A stretch of 64,000 nt of DNA from Methylomusa anaerophila (GTDB taxonomy: Bacteria > Bacillota > Negativicutes > Sporomusales > Sporomusaceae). Below the pieces are notes generated by a model. It saw only the letters and a list, made by a program, of their open reading frames with translations, had not been told where the DNA came from and searched no databases. Numbering within the stretch: the stretch's first letter is position 1; each line of letters begins with the position of its first letter. The position numbers and the translations under genes are program-made. Of this stretch, positions 45,581-55,109 are shown in pieces. The stretch spans positions 4,295,501 to 4,359,500 of the forward strand of contig NZ_AP018449.1 in assembly GCF_003966895.1 (NCBI RefSeq). Reading direction: 5' to 3'.

Positions 45581-46360
45581 ATGATGGCTAGAGAACATAG
45601 CATTGTTTTAAAAGAAGTCGGTAAAGTATTTCGCAGCCAACATAGCTCCGTAACAGCCCTGCATAATATAAATCTTGAAATTGGCAGCGGCGAATTTTTT
45701 TCCATTGTTGGTCCGAGCGGCTGTGGCAAAACCACTCTGCTTCGCATATTGGCCGGGCTTGAAACCGCCTCCGGCGGCGGCATTGAAATCAACGTGACGT
45801 CCAAAGACAGGCCGGTAAATTCAATGGTGTTTCAGGAACAATCAGTTTTCCCCTGGATGACTGTAATTGATAATGTTGCCTACGGTCTTCGTTTGCGGGG
45901 AGTACCAAAAAAAGAGCGAAATACCATTGCTACCCACTACATTAAAATGATTGGCTTGACTAATTTCGCTGCTGCTTACCCGCACCAGTTGTCCGGCGGA
46001 ATGAAGCAGCGGGTGAGTGTAGCCCGGGCCTTTGCCAATAATCCGGAGATTCTTTTAATGGATGAACCCTTTGGCTCCTTAGATGAACAGAACCGCATCA
46101 TACTGCAGCAGGAACTGCTGAAAATATGGGACATGTCGAAAAAGACAACCGTTTTTATCACCCACAGCATTGACGAAGCTTTGTGCCTAAGTGACAGAAT
46201 CATGATTATGACCGCTCATCCCGGCACGGTAAAAACCATTATTGACATCGACTTGCCCCGGCCACGTGATATCTCTACCATCCGTACCTCAGGACGGTAT
46301 AATGAGCTATACCAGAAGATTTGGCTGACACTGCAGGAAGAAGTACTGGGAAATAAGTAA
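45581..46360 (+). CDS. ABC transporter ATP-binding protein (SsuB/TauB type)
   Basis: A 259-aa ATPase with Walker A GPSGCGKTT (near residues 44-52), the Q-loop VFQEQSVFPWMT, signature LSGGMKQRV, Walker B EILLMDEPFG and the H-loop ITHSIDEA. It powers the importer. ATG 45581 is six bases after GGGAGGAG. A hairpin at 46396-46414 follows the stop. Confidence 0.92.
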   Translation: MMAREHSIVLKEVGKVFRSQHSSVTALHNINLEIGSGEFFSIVGPSGCGKTTLLRILAGLETASGGGIEINVTSKDRPVNSMVFQEQSVFPWMTVIDNVAYGLRLRGVPKKERNTIATHYIKMIGLTNFAAAYPHQLSGGMKQRVSVARAFANNPEILLMDEPFGSLDEQNRIILQQELLKIWDMSKKTTVFITHSIDEALCLSDRIMIMTAHPGTVKTIIDIDLPRPRDISTIRTSGRYNELYQKIWLTLQEEVLGNK

Positions 46361-46395
46361 AGTTCATTGTTGCAAGATAGAGTCAAGAGTCACAA

Positions 46396-46414
46396 CCACC
46401 CGTAAAACGGGTGG
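46396..46414 (+). terminator. hairpin after the ABC operon
   Basis: CCACCCG and CGGGTGG form a seven-pair stem with a five-base loop, followed by CTCCTTGTTTCTC. The T tract is poor. The same arms reappear at 58009-58027, where they are part of an IS200/IS605-like hairpin array, so this may be an insertion-sequence end reused as a terminator. Confidence 0.5.
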
Positions 46415-46423
46415 CTCCTTGTT

Positions 46424-46530
46424 TCTCATTCTATCAAATCTTCTTTGATTCGCAAAGTAAAAACAGACAAAGTGGCTGCCGAAGAATTAGCTCGGGTCTT
46501 TTTTCTTCGACCATTACAGGAGTTTGTTAA
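46424..46530 (+). pseudogene. fragment of an IS110-like transposase
   Basis: One plus-strand frame reads SIKSSLIRKVKTDKVAAEEL followed by ARVFFLRPLQEF. This matches the KTDKxDAxxxA segment of the N-terminal RuvC-like domain of IS110 transposases, although the second catalytic Asp is Ala here. There is no start and no larger frame. It is a ~35-codon relic. The rest of 46361-46691 holds the two hairpins listed and an inverted repeat CCTTCG/CGAAGG near 46583-46613. Confidence 0.45.
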
Positions 46531-46557
46531 AAAAGAACCGCATGTTGCGGTTCTTTT
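46531..46557. terminator. strong bidirectional terminator
   Basis: AAAAGAACCGCA and TGCGGTTCTTTT form a perfect 12-bp stem with a three-base loop. It lies between the convergent ABC operon and the inverse autotransporter gene and can end both transcripts. Confidence 0.85.
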
Positions 46558-46691
46558 CTTGTACATCTTCAGACTGTCGATTAACCTTCGGTTTTGACTT
46601 AGCTAAAGTCGAAGGCTACCATGTTTTATTCAGATTTTCCTAAAGAAACTCCTTACCTGTACTTTGGTTTCCTTTTTCAACAGTGCCTACT

Positions 46692-49600
46692 TTACCAATA
46701 CATTTTAATATTTAGTATGTGCTCCGAAGCATTACTGCTTATTTCAAATGTACCGCTTGGGTTTTCACCGGAAGCGCGGGTAGTCTCTGCCGGCACTGGC
46801 GACGCATATGTACGTCCATCCCCTATCAATACGGTGTATTGAGGCATGCTAGAGTAGTATACGTAAATATTAGCTGTACAGGCAATGCTGTCGGTAGTAA
46901 AGTTACCGACTGCCATGCTTGTTGCTGCCTGAACATTTGCTATAGTTACTGCGAAAGTAGTGCCCGGACCCGAGTTGTGTATCGTTATTGTTTTTATTTT
47001 GACAATTGGGAATGAACAACCAACGTTAGTCTGGACATTGCCGGATACTACAGCCAAGGTACTACTATTAACGGCCGTACCCTGGGTATCGTACAATGTA
47101 ACTTCGTACTGACCAGAAAACAAGTCATCAAACGTTGCAGTACCAGAAGCGTCGGTAGTCTTCGTGACGGTCAAGCTACTGTTTGTGGTATTAGCCAACT
47201 TCATTTGCAGTGCTGGCAAAGTCGCTCCGTCTGCTTGGCTCACCGCCGTGATTTTAACACCTCCCGTTTGTCTGGTCAGCGTTACGCTGCCCGCGTTTAC
47301 TGTTTCCGTTCCGCTTGGCGTTACCGATAATGCTGCACTGCTGTCATAATTGGCGGCGCTGCAGGTGATACTATGCGCTACGTTTGCCGCCAGGCCAGTC
47401 AGGGTGTACACGCCTGGGCTTGTACTGGTCGGCGTTGTCGATACGGTGACATTGGCATAGGGCGTCGTCGAGCCGTCTACATAGAAGCTCGGCGTTACAT
47501 TGGTCGCTCCGTCACTAAAGGTGACCGTGATTTGCGCATTGCCGGTTTGTCTGATCAGGGTAACCGCACCGGTTGCCGGGGTTGTGCCGGTCGGCGTCAA
47601 CGTCAAGGGTGTAGTTGCCGTCGTGCTGGAGTAATTGGCGGCGCTGCAGGTGATACTATGCGCTATGTTTGCCGTCAGACCGGTCAGGGTGTACACGCCC
47701 GGGCTTGTACTGGTCGGCGCTGTCGTCATGGCGACATTGGCATAGGGCGTCGTTGAACCGTCTACATAGAAGCTCGGCGTTACATTGGTCGCTCCGTCGC
47801 TAAAGGTGACTGTGATTTGCGCATTGCCGGTTTGTCGGGTCAGGGTAACCGCACCGGTTGCCGGGGTTGTGCCGGTCGGCGTCAACGTTAAAGGGGTGGT
47901 TGCCGTCGTACTGGAGTAATTCGCGGCGCTGCACGTGATACTATGCGCTGCGTTTGCCGTCAGACCGGTCAGGGTGTACACGCCCGGGCTTGTACTGGTC
48001 GGCGTTGTCGATACGGTGACATTGGCGTATGGCATCGTCGAACCATCTACATAGAAGCTCGGCGTTACATTAGTCGCCCCATCACTAAAGGTGACCGTGA
48101 TTTGTGCATTGCCTGTTTGCCTGGTCAAGGTAACCGCACCCGTAGCTGGTGTTGTACTGGTCGGCGTCAACGTCAAGGGGGTAGTTGCCGTCGTACTGGA
48201 GTAATTCGCGGCGCTGCACGTGATACTATGCGCTGCGTTTGCCGTCAGACCGGTCAGGGTGTACACGCCCGGGCTTGTACTGGTCGGCGTTGTCGATACG
48301 GTGACATTGGCATAGGGCGTCGTCGAGCCGTCTACATAGAAGCTCGGCGTTACATTGGTCGCTCCGTCGCTAAAGGTAACCGTGATTTGCGCATTGCCGG
48401 TTTGTCGGGTCAGGGTAACCGCACCGGTTGCCGGGGTTGTGCCGGTCGGCGTCAACGTTAAGGGGGTGGTTGCCGTCGTACTGGAGTAATTCGCGGCGCT
48501 GCACGTGATACTATGCGCTGCATTTGCCGTCAGACCGGTCAGGGTGTACACGCCCGGGTTCGTGTTGGTCGGCGTTGTCGATACGGTGACATTGGCGTAG
48601 GGCGTCGTCGAGCCGTCTACATAGAAGCTCGGCGTTACATTGGTCGCTCCGTCGCTAAAGGTGACTGTGATTTGCGCATTGCCGGTTTGTCGGGTCAGGG
48701 TAACTGTACCCGTAGCCGGGGTTGTACTGGTCGGCGTCACCGTCAAGGGAGTAGTTGCCGTCGTACTGGAGTAATTGGCGGCGCTGCAGGTGATACTATG
48801 CGCTATGTTTGCCGTCAGACCGGTCAGGGTGTACACGCCCGGGCTTGTACTGGTCGGCGTTGTCGTCATGGAGACATTGGCATAGGGCGTCGTTGAACCG
48901 TCTACATAGAAGCTCGGCGTTACATTGGTCGCTCCGTCGCTAAAGGTGACTGTGATTTGCGCATTGCCGGTTTGTCGGGTCAATGTCACTATAGCGCTGG
49001 CTGTTTGACCTTCTATTACATTCACATTGGGCAACTCATAACTTGTATATCCCGTTTTCGCAGCCGATATCGTATAACTCCCGGCTGCTATACCGCCAAT
49101 AACAGCTACCCCATTGCTGTCGGTTGTGCAGGTTGCCACTGCGGTCGTACCGGAAAGTACATGAACGGTAGCGCCACTGATTGCCGTGCCGCTGCTATCT
49201 TTGACAACAGCCTGAATATTGCCGCCGCTTGTCGGTAGTATCACTGTGATATTGTTGGAGCCGCTTGTAGCTATCTCAACTCCTTGGCTCATAATCGTGT
49301 GCCCGTTGTGACTGACAGTAAATACATAGGTTCCCGACGGTAAATTCGTAAACTCGGCTGTCCCATTAGCATCCGCATTCACTGTAACATTGAAGAGTGC
49401 TGTAGCGGCATAAGCAGTTTGAACTCCCAATACCCGATCGAACCAGCTTTTTTCCGCCTGCGCCACGGTAGTACCGCTCAAGGTCGCCGTGACACTGGCT
49501 CCACTGACAGGCTGTGACTGTCCGTCGAGGACTGTGATTCTGGTGCTGCCGCCCCGCACGGCCAGATTCACTGCCGCTGCCGTGGTTTGATCTTTGACGA

Positions 49601-50903
49601 CGGTAACGTTCGTTGTGGCGCTGATGGTGCTATAGATTACCTGGACGGTGTAGTTTCCGACTGTCAGACCGTTAATAAGGGCTTTACCACTGATATCAGT
49701 TGCAACTGCAGGGCCTGCCGCCACCCCGTTTTGATAGGCCTGCACGGTTGCGCCAACTATGGGCGTGGAATTAAGACTGTTGTTCACCGTAACTTGAATA
49801 CTTCCCGTATAGGCGACAAAACGGGTATAGGTTTCGGTTTTGATGTCGTTATCCCGTTCTACCGGCTGCAGCAGCTTGTAGCTAAGGTCGCTATTGTCGC
49901 CGGTCTTTTTATCATCCTTGACGGATGGCGAAAGTATATCGGCCAGTTGGTATTTGAAGGTTGCGTAAGGCTCGTGGCTCAAATTGGAATAACGATAACC
50001 CAGTTCGAGCCGGAACCGGGGTGATATTTGCATGGTTGTACGCAATTGATAACCCAACTCGTCGTCGTTGTGTTTGTTGTCGTAGAAGTAGCCTTTGAGA
50101 TACCATTTCATCCACTGGGCATGGGGCAAGGATGTGCCCATTTCCAAATCAAGTCCGTCTACGGCCCGGATGTAAGAATACAAGGTCCCGGTATCGCGAT
50201 AACTTACATTGGTTTGCCTGTCGCCGGATACGGGATGATACACATTGAACCGGTATTCGGCCTGTTTGTTGAAGTATTCGCCGCCAAGACCGACCCGGGC
50301 GAGGTTGTATTGAAAACCATAGTCGTAAAACAGATTGTAGCCGACCATGCTGTGTTTATCGGCGGAAAGTTTGCGCCAGCCCAGACCAATGTTGGCGGTG
50401 GAAGCGTCACCACCGTGCGCATAACGGCCTTGCCAGAACCAAAGGGAAGCGCGACCGTCTACCTCGCCGAACGGCTGGATGGTTTCGAAGGAATAGACCG
50501 GTTTAAAGTCTTCGCTGACGAAGAAGTTCAGGGATGTGGTTTTCAGCCATCGCGGCCCATGGTTCTTTCCTTGATTGAGATAGTAGGATAACAGGCTGTT
50601 GCCAAAACGAAAGGCTTTATCCTTGGTTGTCGGCTGATTACTAAGCTGACCGTCGCCGTCTGCAAAGCCGGTGGCTAATTGAACAGCAGGTTGCCGATTT
50701 GCTGATTTGTCCACTGTATACACGGTATCCGTAACGGACTGAGTTGGAGAGCCCTGTGCCGTTGCCGTTTGCCGCTCTTTTGCCGCTGTTTGTTCCGCAG
50801 CATTCACGGCTTGTACCGCCGGAATAACCACCGGATTGGTCAGCAGCATTAGCCCTATCAACAGATTGGCTAGTATTTTTCGTGCTTTTCTTCCTTGAAG
50901 CAA
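46692..50903 (-). CDS. inverse autotransporter (intimin/invasin-like) adhesin with six 95-aa repeats
   Basis: A 1403-aa outer-membrane protein. A signal peptide covers ~1-36 and a linker ~37-85. The inverse-autotransporter beta-barrel (~86-345) includes SLNFFVSEDFKPVYSFETIQ, GLGWR, GYNLFYDYGFQYNLARVGLG and ELGYRYSNL. Carboxypeptidase-regulatory/Ig-like domains follow (~370-640), then six near-identical 95-aa repeats (~642-1209) and a divergent C-terminal domain. It likely displays the C-terminal part on the surface for adhesion. The start is TTG 50903, eight bases after GGAGG. The repeats contain cysteine in HSITCSAANY. Confidence 0.88.
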   Translation of the reverse strand: MLQGRKARKILANLLIGLMLLTNPVVIPAVQAVNAAEQTAAKERQTATAQGSPTQSVTDTVYTVDKSANRQPAVQLATGFADGDGQLSNQPTTKDKAFRFGNSLLSYYLNQGKNHGPRWLKTTSLNFFVSEDFKPVYSFETIQPFGEVDGRASLWFWQGRYAHGGDASTANIGLGWRKLSADKHSMVGYNLFYDYGFQYNLARVGLGGEYFNKQAEYRFNVYHPVSGDRQTNVSYRDTGTLYSYIRAVDGLDLEMGTSLPHAQWMKWYLKGYFYDNKHNDDELGYQLRTTMQISPRFRLELGYRYSNLSHEPYATFKYQLADILSPSVKDDKKTGDNSDLSYKLLQPVERDNDIKTETYTRFVAYTGSIQVTVNNSLNSTPIVGATVQAYQNGVAAGPAVATDISGKALINGLTVGNYTVQVIYSTISATTNVTVVKDQTTAAAVNLAVRGGSTRITVLDGQSQPVSGASVTATLSGTTVAQAEKSWFDRVLGVQTAYAATALFNVTVNADANGTAEFTNLPSGTYVFTVSHNGHTIMSQGVEIATSGSNNITVILPTSGGNIQAVVKDSSGTAISGATVHVLSGTTAVATCTTDSNGVAVIGGIAAGSYTISAAKTGYTSYELPNVNVIEGQTASAIVTLTRQTGNAQITVTFSDGATNVTPSFYVDGSTTPYANVSMTTTPTSTSPGVYTLTGLTANIAHSITCSAANYSSTTATTPLTVTPTSTTPATGTVTLTRQTGNAQITVTFSDGATNVTPSFYVDGSTTPYANVTVSTTPTNTNPGVYTLTGLTANAAHSITCSAANYSSTTATTPLTLTPTGTTPATGAVTLTRQTGNAQITVTFSDGATNVTPSFYVDGSTTPYANVTVSTTPTSTSPGVYTLTGLTANAAHSITCSAANYSSTTATTPLTLTPTSTTPATGAVTLTRQTGNAQITVTFSDGATNVTPSFYVDGSTMPYANVTVSTTPTSTSPGVYTLTGLTANAAHSITCSAANYSSTTATTPLTLTPTGTTPATGAVTLTRQTGNAQITVTFSDGATNVTPSFYVDGSTTPYANVAMTTAPTSTSPGVYTLTGLTANIAHSITCSAANYSSTTATTPLTLTPTGTTPATGAVTLIRQTGNAQITVTFSDGATNVTPSFYVDGSTTPYANVTVSTTPTSTSPGVYTLTGLAANVAHSITCSAANYDSSAALSVTPSGTETVNAGSVTLTRQTGGVKITAVSQADGATLPALQMKLANTTNSSLTVTKTTDASGTATFDDLFSGQYEVTLYDTQGTAVNSSTLAVVSGNVQTNVGCSFPIVKIKTITIHNSGPGTTFAVTIANVQAATSMAVGNFTTDSIACTANIYVYYSSMPQYTVLIGDGRTYASPVPAETTRASGENPSGTFEISSNASEHILNIKMYW
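47276..48980 (-). repeat. tandem array of six 285-bp units
   Basis: The units begin at 48980 and recur every 285 bp exactly (for example the sixth at 47555). Each encodes 95 aa starting TRQTGNAQITVTFSDGATNV. Copies 1-5 are almost identical; the sixth diverges in its last ~25 codons. Variation is concentrated in a short stretch (YANVSMTT, YANVTVST, YANVAMTT) in the middle. Such DNA identity favours copy-number change by recombination. Confidence 0.95.
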
Positions 50904-51322
50904 AGGGAATTCCTCCTTGCAAAAATGCTTTTTAGAAAATTAAAATCTATCCGTTTCATGTCCGCATACTGCAAAATTACCCACGCCAGTTCTTCCACTG
51001 ATACGTTCCAAGGCGCTCTGTCAGCAACTACCACAAGCGAATCATAATCCGATTCATGCTTTCATCCCTTCTCTGATATTGCGGAGCCCCCAAATCTTCT
51101 TTTATACAATTATACAATTTAACAAAATATGTGAGGAATCACACTAGACGAAAGTATAGTTTCCCATAAAAAAAAGTATAGTTTTCCTATACTTTTTCTA
51201 AAAGAGTCCTCCATGCCACATATCCCATTGGTGAAGATATATTCGGGCCGGACTAAAAGACTATATTTTATCGCATGGCAGCGTACATAAGTATTTCGTT
51301 ATTCAACAAAAGGCTACACTGC
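50904..51322 (-). promoter_or_regulatory. leader of the adhesin gene with shared hairpin element
   Basis: No complete gene. At 51141-51205 (minus strand) AAAAAGTATAG and CTATACTTTTT form a hairpin followed by a T-rich run, then a further CTATACTTT, TCGTCTAGTGTG and, near 51112, TAAATTGTATA. The same series occurs upstream of the MACPF-like gene at 54023-54090. It may terminate the MACPF transcript and/or act as leader for the adhesin. A frame without start codon at ~50870-51060 encodes a protein-like stretch (VVVADRAPWNVSVEELAW) and may be a relic. Confidence 0.55.
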
Positions 51323-53672
51323 TCAAAGCTTTTCGCCCAGGTTGTGTAATTTATCCAGTAGCTGCTCGGTCATCGGCTCAAACCACATGGGCATGCCGCC
51401 GTGCTCAAATTTCGTTTCCGCGAATGGACGCATGACATCATAGTCAATAGGAACTAACCAAATTGGCGAGTGTTCCTGTTCAACCTTCCTATCGAATGAT
51501 ATATCCAGGTTTACGCCTGATAAGCACATTTGCCGTGTAGGATCATCGCCAGGCGCATAAACAACTAAACAATCAGGGGGCTTGCCTGATTTTGTGTTTT
51601 GAAGCTCCCAACTAGGTTCGTTATATGGCTCCTTCGGCACAATATGAACTCGGTCACTCCAATCTTTTATTATATTTGCTGTAATTTCCCATTCGCCGTC
51701 CCAATACGAATAAGCCATCCCAAGCGATACATATGTTTTAAAACGTTCGTACCCATACCTTTCCCCGGGAAAATAGGTTAAAGTCCCGGCAGTTATTACT
51801 TCACTACCATCCCGTCGATATGTTCCCATCCATGCAAAAAAAGGGTCTCCGTTTTTGTCCTTTGAAATAATGGGATAAAACCTTAACGCATCTTTAGATA
51901 CAACAAGCTGACCAATGGACGGCGATTGGGGAGCAGTTTCAATTTTTTCTTGAAGTTTAGGTCCATACGGCTGGTAATACAAAGCGTTACCGTAGGGAAC
52001 GACGGGCACTGCACCGAACGGCACGCGCTTCAACCATTCGTAGTTGTTCTTAATTAATTCGTAATACGGAAAGAAGTCGAAGCCATTACGCACCAGAATG
52101 TCTTGAAATTCTGATTCAAGCTTCTGCAATACCAATGACGGATCCCACCAGTCAGACTGCGGGTCTCTGAGTTCGGTAACGATTTGTTCCGACATTTTCT
52201 GGATAGACAGCACGTAGGCATTCGCAGCGATATCAGTTCCTTCCGGAACAAGCACCTCATAGCGTGAGCAGTACTTCAGATATTGCCCCATCGTTCTCCT
52301 AATTGAAAGCCACACAAGCGCAAGTCCTAAACAAACCTGACTGCCTGTAATTGCTTCCTCAATGCTTTTCAAGAAGGGAAGAACTTCACTCCACGGTTTA
52401 TAATCAAAGCCTGTCACTGCGTATCCGCCGAAGTCGATTTGACCGCTTATGCCTGCGGGAGGCTGAAAATATCCGGGATGCACTCGACTGCCTCTAGAAT
52501 TCACTTTTGCATTTACTGGAGGAAGAATACCTAAATTAATTTGGTTCATAGTTGCTAACGAAACTCCCCGAAGCTCATCAAGATAGTTAGAATAGTCATT
52601 AGGTGAAGGATCGTGACCATTATTTCTCTTATAATCGTCTGCAAATACATCAAGCTGCATCTTCCGAATTGCTCCTTCAATATCTTCCACCCTGCCTGCA
52701 GGTATTGTTGGAATAGGTTCGGGATTAGGCGGTTTCGGCTTCAAATTCGGCGGAGTAGGGGCGGGAATATTCATATTGAAAGCCGCACTCCATGCATTCA
52801 AATCTGCCAGCTTTTGCAGTTGTGTCCCGGCAAATGCATTCATATATCCGTCAGCCCACTGCTCGGAAGCCGAGCCTACTGGTACTCCAAACGAGTGCGC
52901 TTCAAAATTCCCAGTAGCATTTTGTGCAATATTCTTTTTAGCAAATTCCACCGCTGCATTTGCTCCGCCTTTAAATCCGCTTACTGACAAGCTTCCGCCT
53001 AAATCAAGCCGGTCCTCGACCGAACTAGATGAATATTGAGCCGAACCCTCGAACACGCCGATCGCCCCAAGCTCCAGCTTGGAAATAAAGCCAGTGCCAT
53101 ACACACGGTAAAACTCGTTAACTGCCCTCAATACTTTGCCAGGGTCGATGGTAGCTTCGCTGACAGCGCTGATAATCGCGTCAATGGCTTCACGAAACCC
53201 ATTTGTTCCGCATTGATAAATTTGTGTTTGATTAGGATTACCTACAAGCGTAATCCCGGCCTTCTGCTTCGACCAGGCCAATATGTATTGGGCCGCAGAA
53301 CCATTAGAAATATTTTCCTGAACAGCCCAATGAAATTCCGCTGTGATATCTAGAAAGCTACCTTGGTAGCCGCCCGACACTGCTCCACTTGTACCCCAAG
53401 CAGCTTGGGCTTTCTGATCAAAACCACCGCCCTGAATATTCTTTTCACTTGTCTTATTTGAATCAACGAGAAGCAGACCTGCTGCTTCGAGCATCTCCAT
53501 ATCTAAAGCGGATGCATACACGTTGGGTCTGCCAATATCGACATTGACAGGGGTACCGATCCGCAAGTATCCGAAAGAATCTGGATAGGGATTATTAAAT
53601 CTGTCACCTGTTTTTTTTGCGGTTAGGCGCAACCTCAACTGTGTCTGAAATCGAATTATTCATCTCTGACAT
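51323..53672 (-). CDS. MACPF/perforin-like protein, frame interrupted at an A8 tract
   Basis: A good start (ATG 53672 after AAAGGAGA) opens a frame that stops after 22 codons (TGA 53606-53604). A second frame, open from 53638 to 51323, continues a 771-aa protein. The two overlap at eight consecutive A residues (53611-53618); seven would join them into 782 aa. Residues ~180-245 (restored numbering) resemble a MACPF core: FYRVYGTGFISKLELG, then Ser-rich and Gly-rich segments GGSLSVSGFKGGANAAVEF. A Pro-rich linker lies at ~302-324, then an unrecognised ~460-aa C-terminal part. No signal peptide. Confidence 0.6.
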
Positions 53673-54272
53673 TTCTCCTTTCATATTTAAGGGTATCGAA
53701 ACGCTAGTAAAAGGACATTTGGGCGCAAAAGACTACCATTCCCTTTGTATCCATAACAACCGCCGATTTTGTTCCCATTACTTTGGCAATTTTCAGTTCG
53801 TCCCAACTTGTATTCCCGTAATGGTACAAAACGGTAAGCGCAGCAGCCGGACCTCAAGTTATTTCTGTCGTCCCACCATATATGAATTAGTTTTTGATTA
53901 CTGTTTAGTGCAACTATGTCGCCGTACCCGTCACTTCTTTCCGGTTTACGATTACCCTTTCTTCGATTTCTCAGAGTTTTTAGTATTTCTGTATACAATT
54001 TACCAGAATGTAGGAAAAACCACACTAGACGAAAGTATAGTCTTCCATAAAAAAAAAGTATAGTTTTCCTATACTTTTTCTGAGAAAGGCCTTACATCAT
54101 ATGCTCTTTTTAAATTCCGTTCGCTGTTTTTTCCTTATCTGTGATTTAGCTTTAATCCCAGTACTAAAGGTAAAAGAATAAAAGTTGTAAAAAAAATACC
54201 ACGACTTGCCAATTGGTAAGTTTATAGTACTTTCTCTTTCGGGGCGTTATTTCCTGCGAAATTTTACAAAAA
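53673..54272 (-). promoter_or_regulatory. leader of the MACPF-like gene with shared element and ORF relic
   Basis: At 54023-54090 lies the second copy of the hairpin element seen at 51141-51205. It may also terminate nadC. Between it and the MACPF start two minus-strand frames look protein-like but are out of register (SDGYGDIVALNSNQKLIHIW, then after a shift LTVLYHYGNTSWDELKIAKV continuing to a TAG at ~53704). This could be a decayed or frameshifted ~100-aa gene of no recognised family. 54091-54272 is AT-rich with nothing recognised. Confidence 0.45.
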
Positions 54273-55109
54273 TTACTCCAGCTTCATGCTGATATCAGCC
54301 GCTTTTACCGAGTGAGTCAATGCGCCGCTGGAGATGATGTCCACACCGGCGGCAGCCAGGTCGCCTATCCGTTCCAGAGTTACGTTGCCGGAAACCTCAA
54401 TCAGCGCCCGGCCGCGAATCATGTCAACAGCCTCCTTGATTACGGCAATCGGCATGTTGTCCAGCATAATGACATCCACTCCGGCAGCTACAGCCTCCCG
54501 TACCTGCTCTAAGGTCTCCGTCTCAACCTCAATCTTAATAAACGGACTTACTCGCTCCCTTATCTGGTTTATCGCAGCGGAAATGCCGCCTGCCGCCTTG
54601 ATGTGGTTGTCTTTAATCATTACCATTGAGTCCAAACCAAAACGGTGATTGCTGCCGCCACCCACGGCAACGGCGTATTTTTCCAGCATTCTTAACCCCG
54701 GCGTGGTCTTGCGGGTATCGGTGATAATCGCCCCATACCCCCTGGCCGCGGCAACATACCGGCTGGTCTGAGTCGCAATCCCGGCTAAGCGCTGCATAAA
54801 ATTCAATGCCACCCGTTCTCCCATCAATAAAGCCCGGGTCGGCCCTTCCAAAGCTGCAAACTTCTCACCTTCAGATACCCGGTCACCATCTACATACCGG
54901 GATGAAACTTTTATCCGGTCATCCAGCAGCACAAAAACCCGGGTAAATACTTCCATTCCCGCCAGCACCAAATCTTCTTTGGCCAAAAGATACCCCCGGG
55001 AATAGTGTCCTTCGGCAAAAATGGCTTCGCTGGTAAGGTCCCCGAAGCCGATATCTTCCTGGAGCGCTCGACGCAATATATCGTCAACAGTCAGCTGATT
55101 CATCGCCAT
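54273..55109 (-). CDS. nadC: nicotinate-nucleotide diphosphorylase (carboxylating), QPRTase
   Basis: A 278-aa enzyme with EDIGFGDLTSE near the N-terminus, TRKTTPGLRMLEKYAVAVGG (PRPP/quinolinate binding) and EVETETLEQVREAVAAGVDVIMLDN. It converts quinolinate and PRPP to nicotinate mononucleotide. ATG 55109 follows AGGCAGG and overlaps nadB by 10 bp. It is last in the nadA-nadB-nadC operon. Confidence 0.93.
   Translation of the reverse strand: MAMNQLTVDDILRRALQEDIGFGDLTSEAIFAEGHYSRGYLLAKEDLVLAGMEVFTRVFVLLDDRIKVSSRYVDGDRVSEGEKFAALEGPTRALLMGERVALNFMQRLAGIATQTSRYVAAARGYGAIITDTRKTTPGLRMLEKYAVAVGGGSNHRFGLDSMVMIKDNHIKAAGGISAAINQIRERVSPFIKIEVETETLEQVREAVAAGVDVIMLDNMPIAVIKEAVDMIRGRALIEVSGNVTLERIGDLAAAGVDIISSGALTHSVKAADISMKLE

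Noticed and set aside
47373..48896. Several long plus-strand ORFs inside the adhesin
   Set aside because: They recur with the 285-bp repeat period, are Arg/Cys rich, and are antisense shadows of the repeat coding frame.
47276..48980. Regular repeats considered as a CRISPR array
   Set aside because: The units are 285 bp, tandem without spacers and in coding frame.
53617..54063. 148-aa plus-strand ORF antisense to the MACPF leader
   Set aside because: It ends in the hairpin element, begins inside the MACPF gene and shows no family features.
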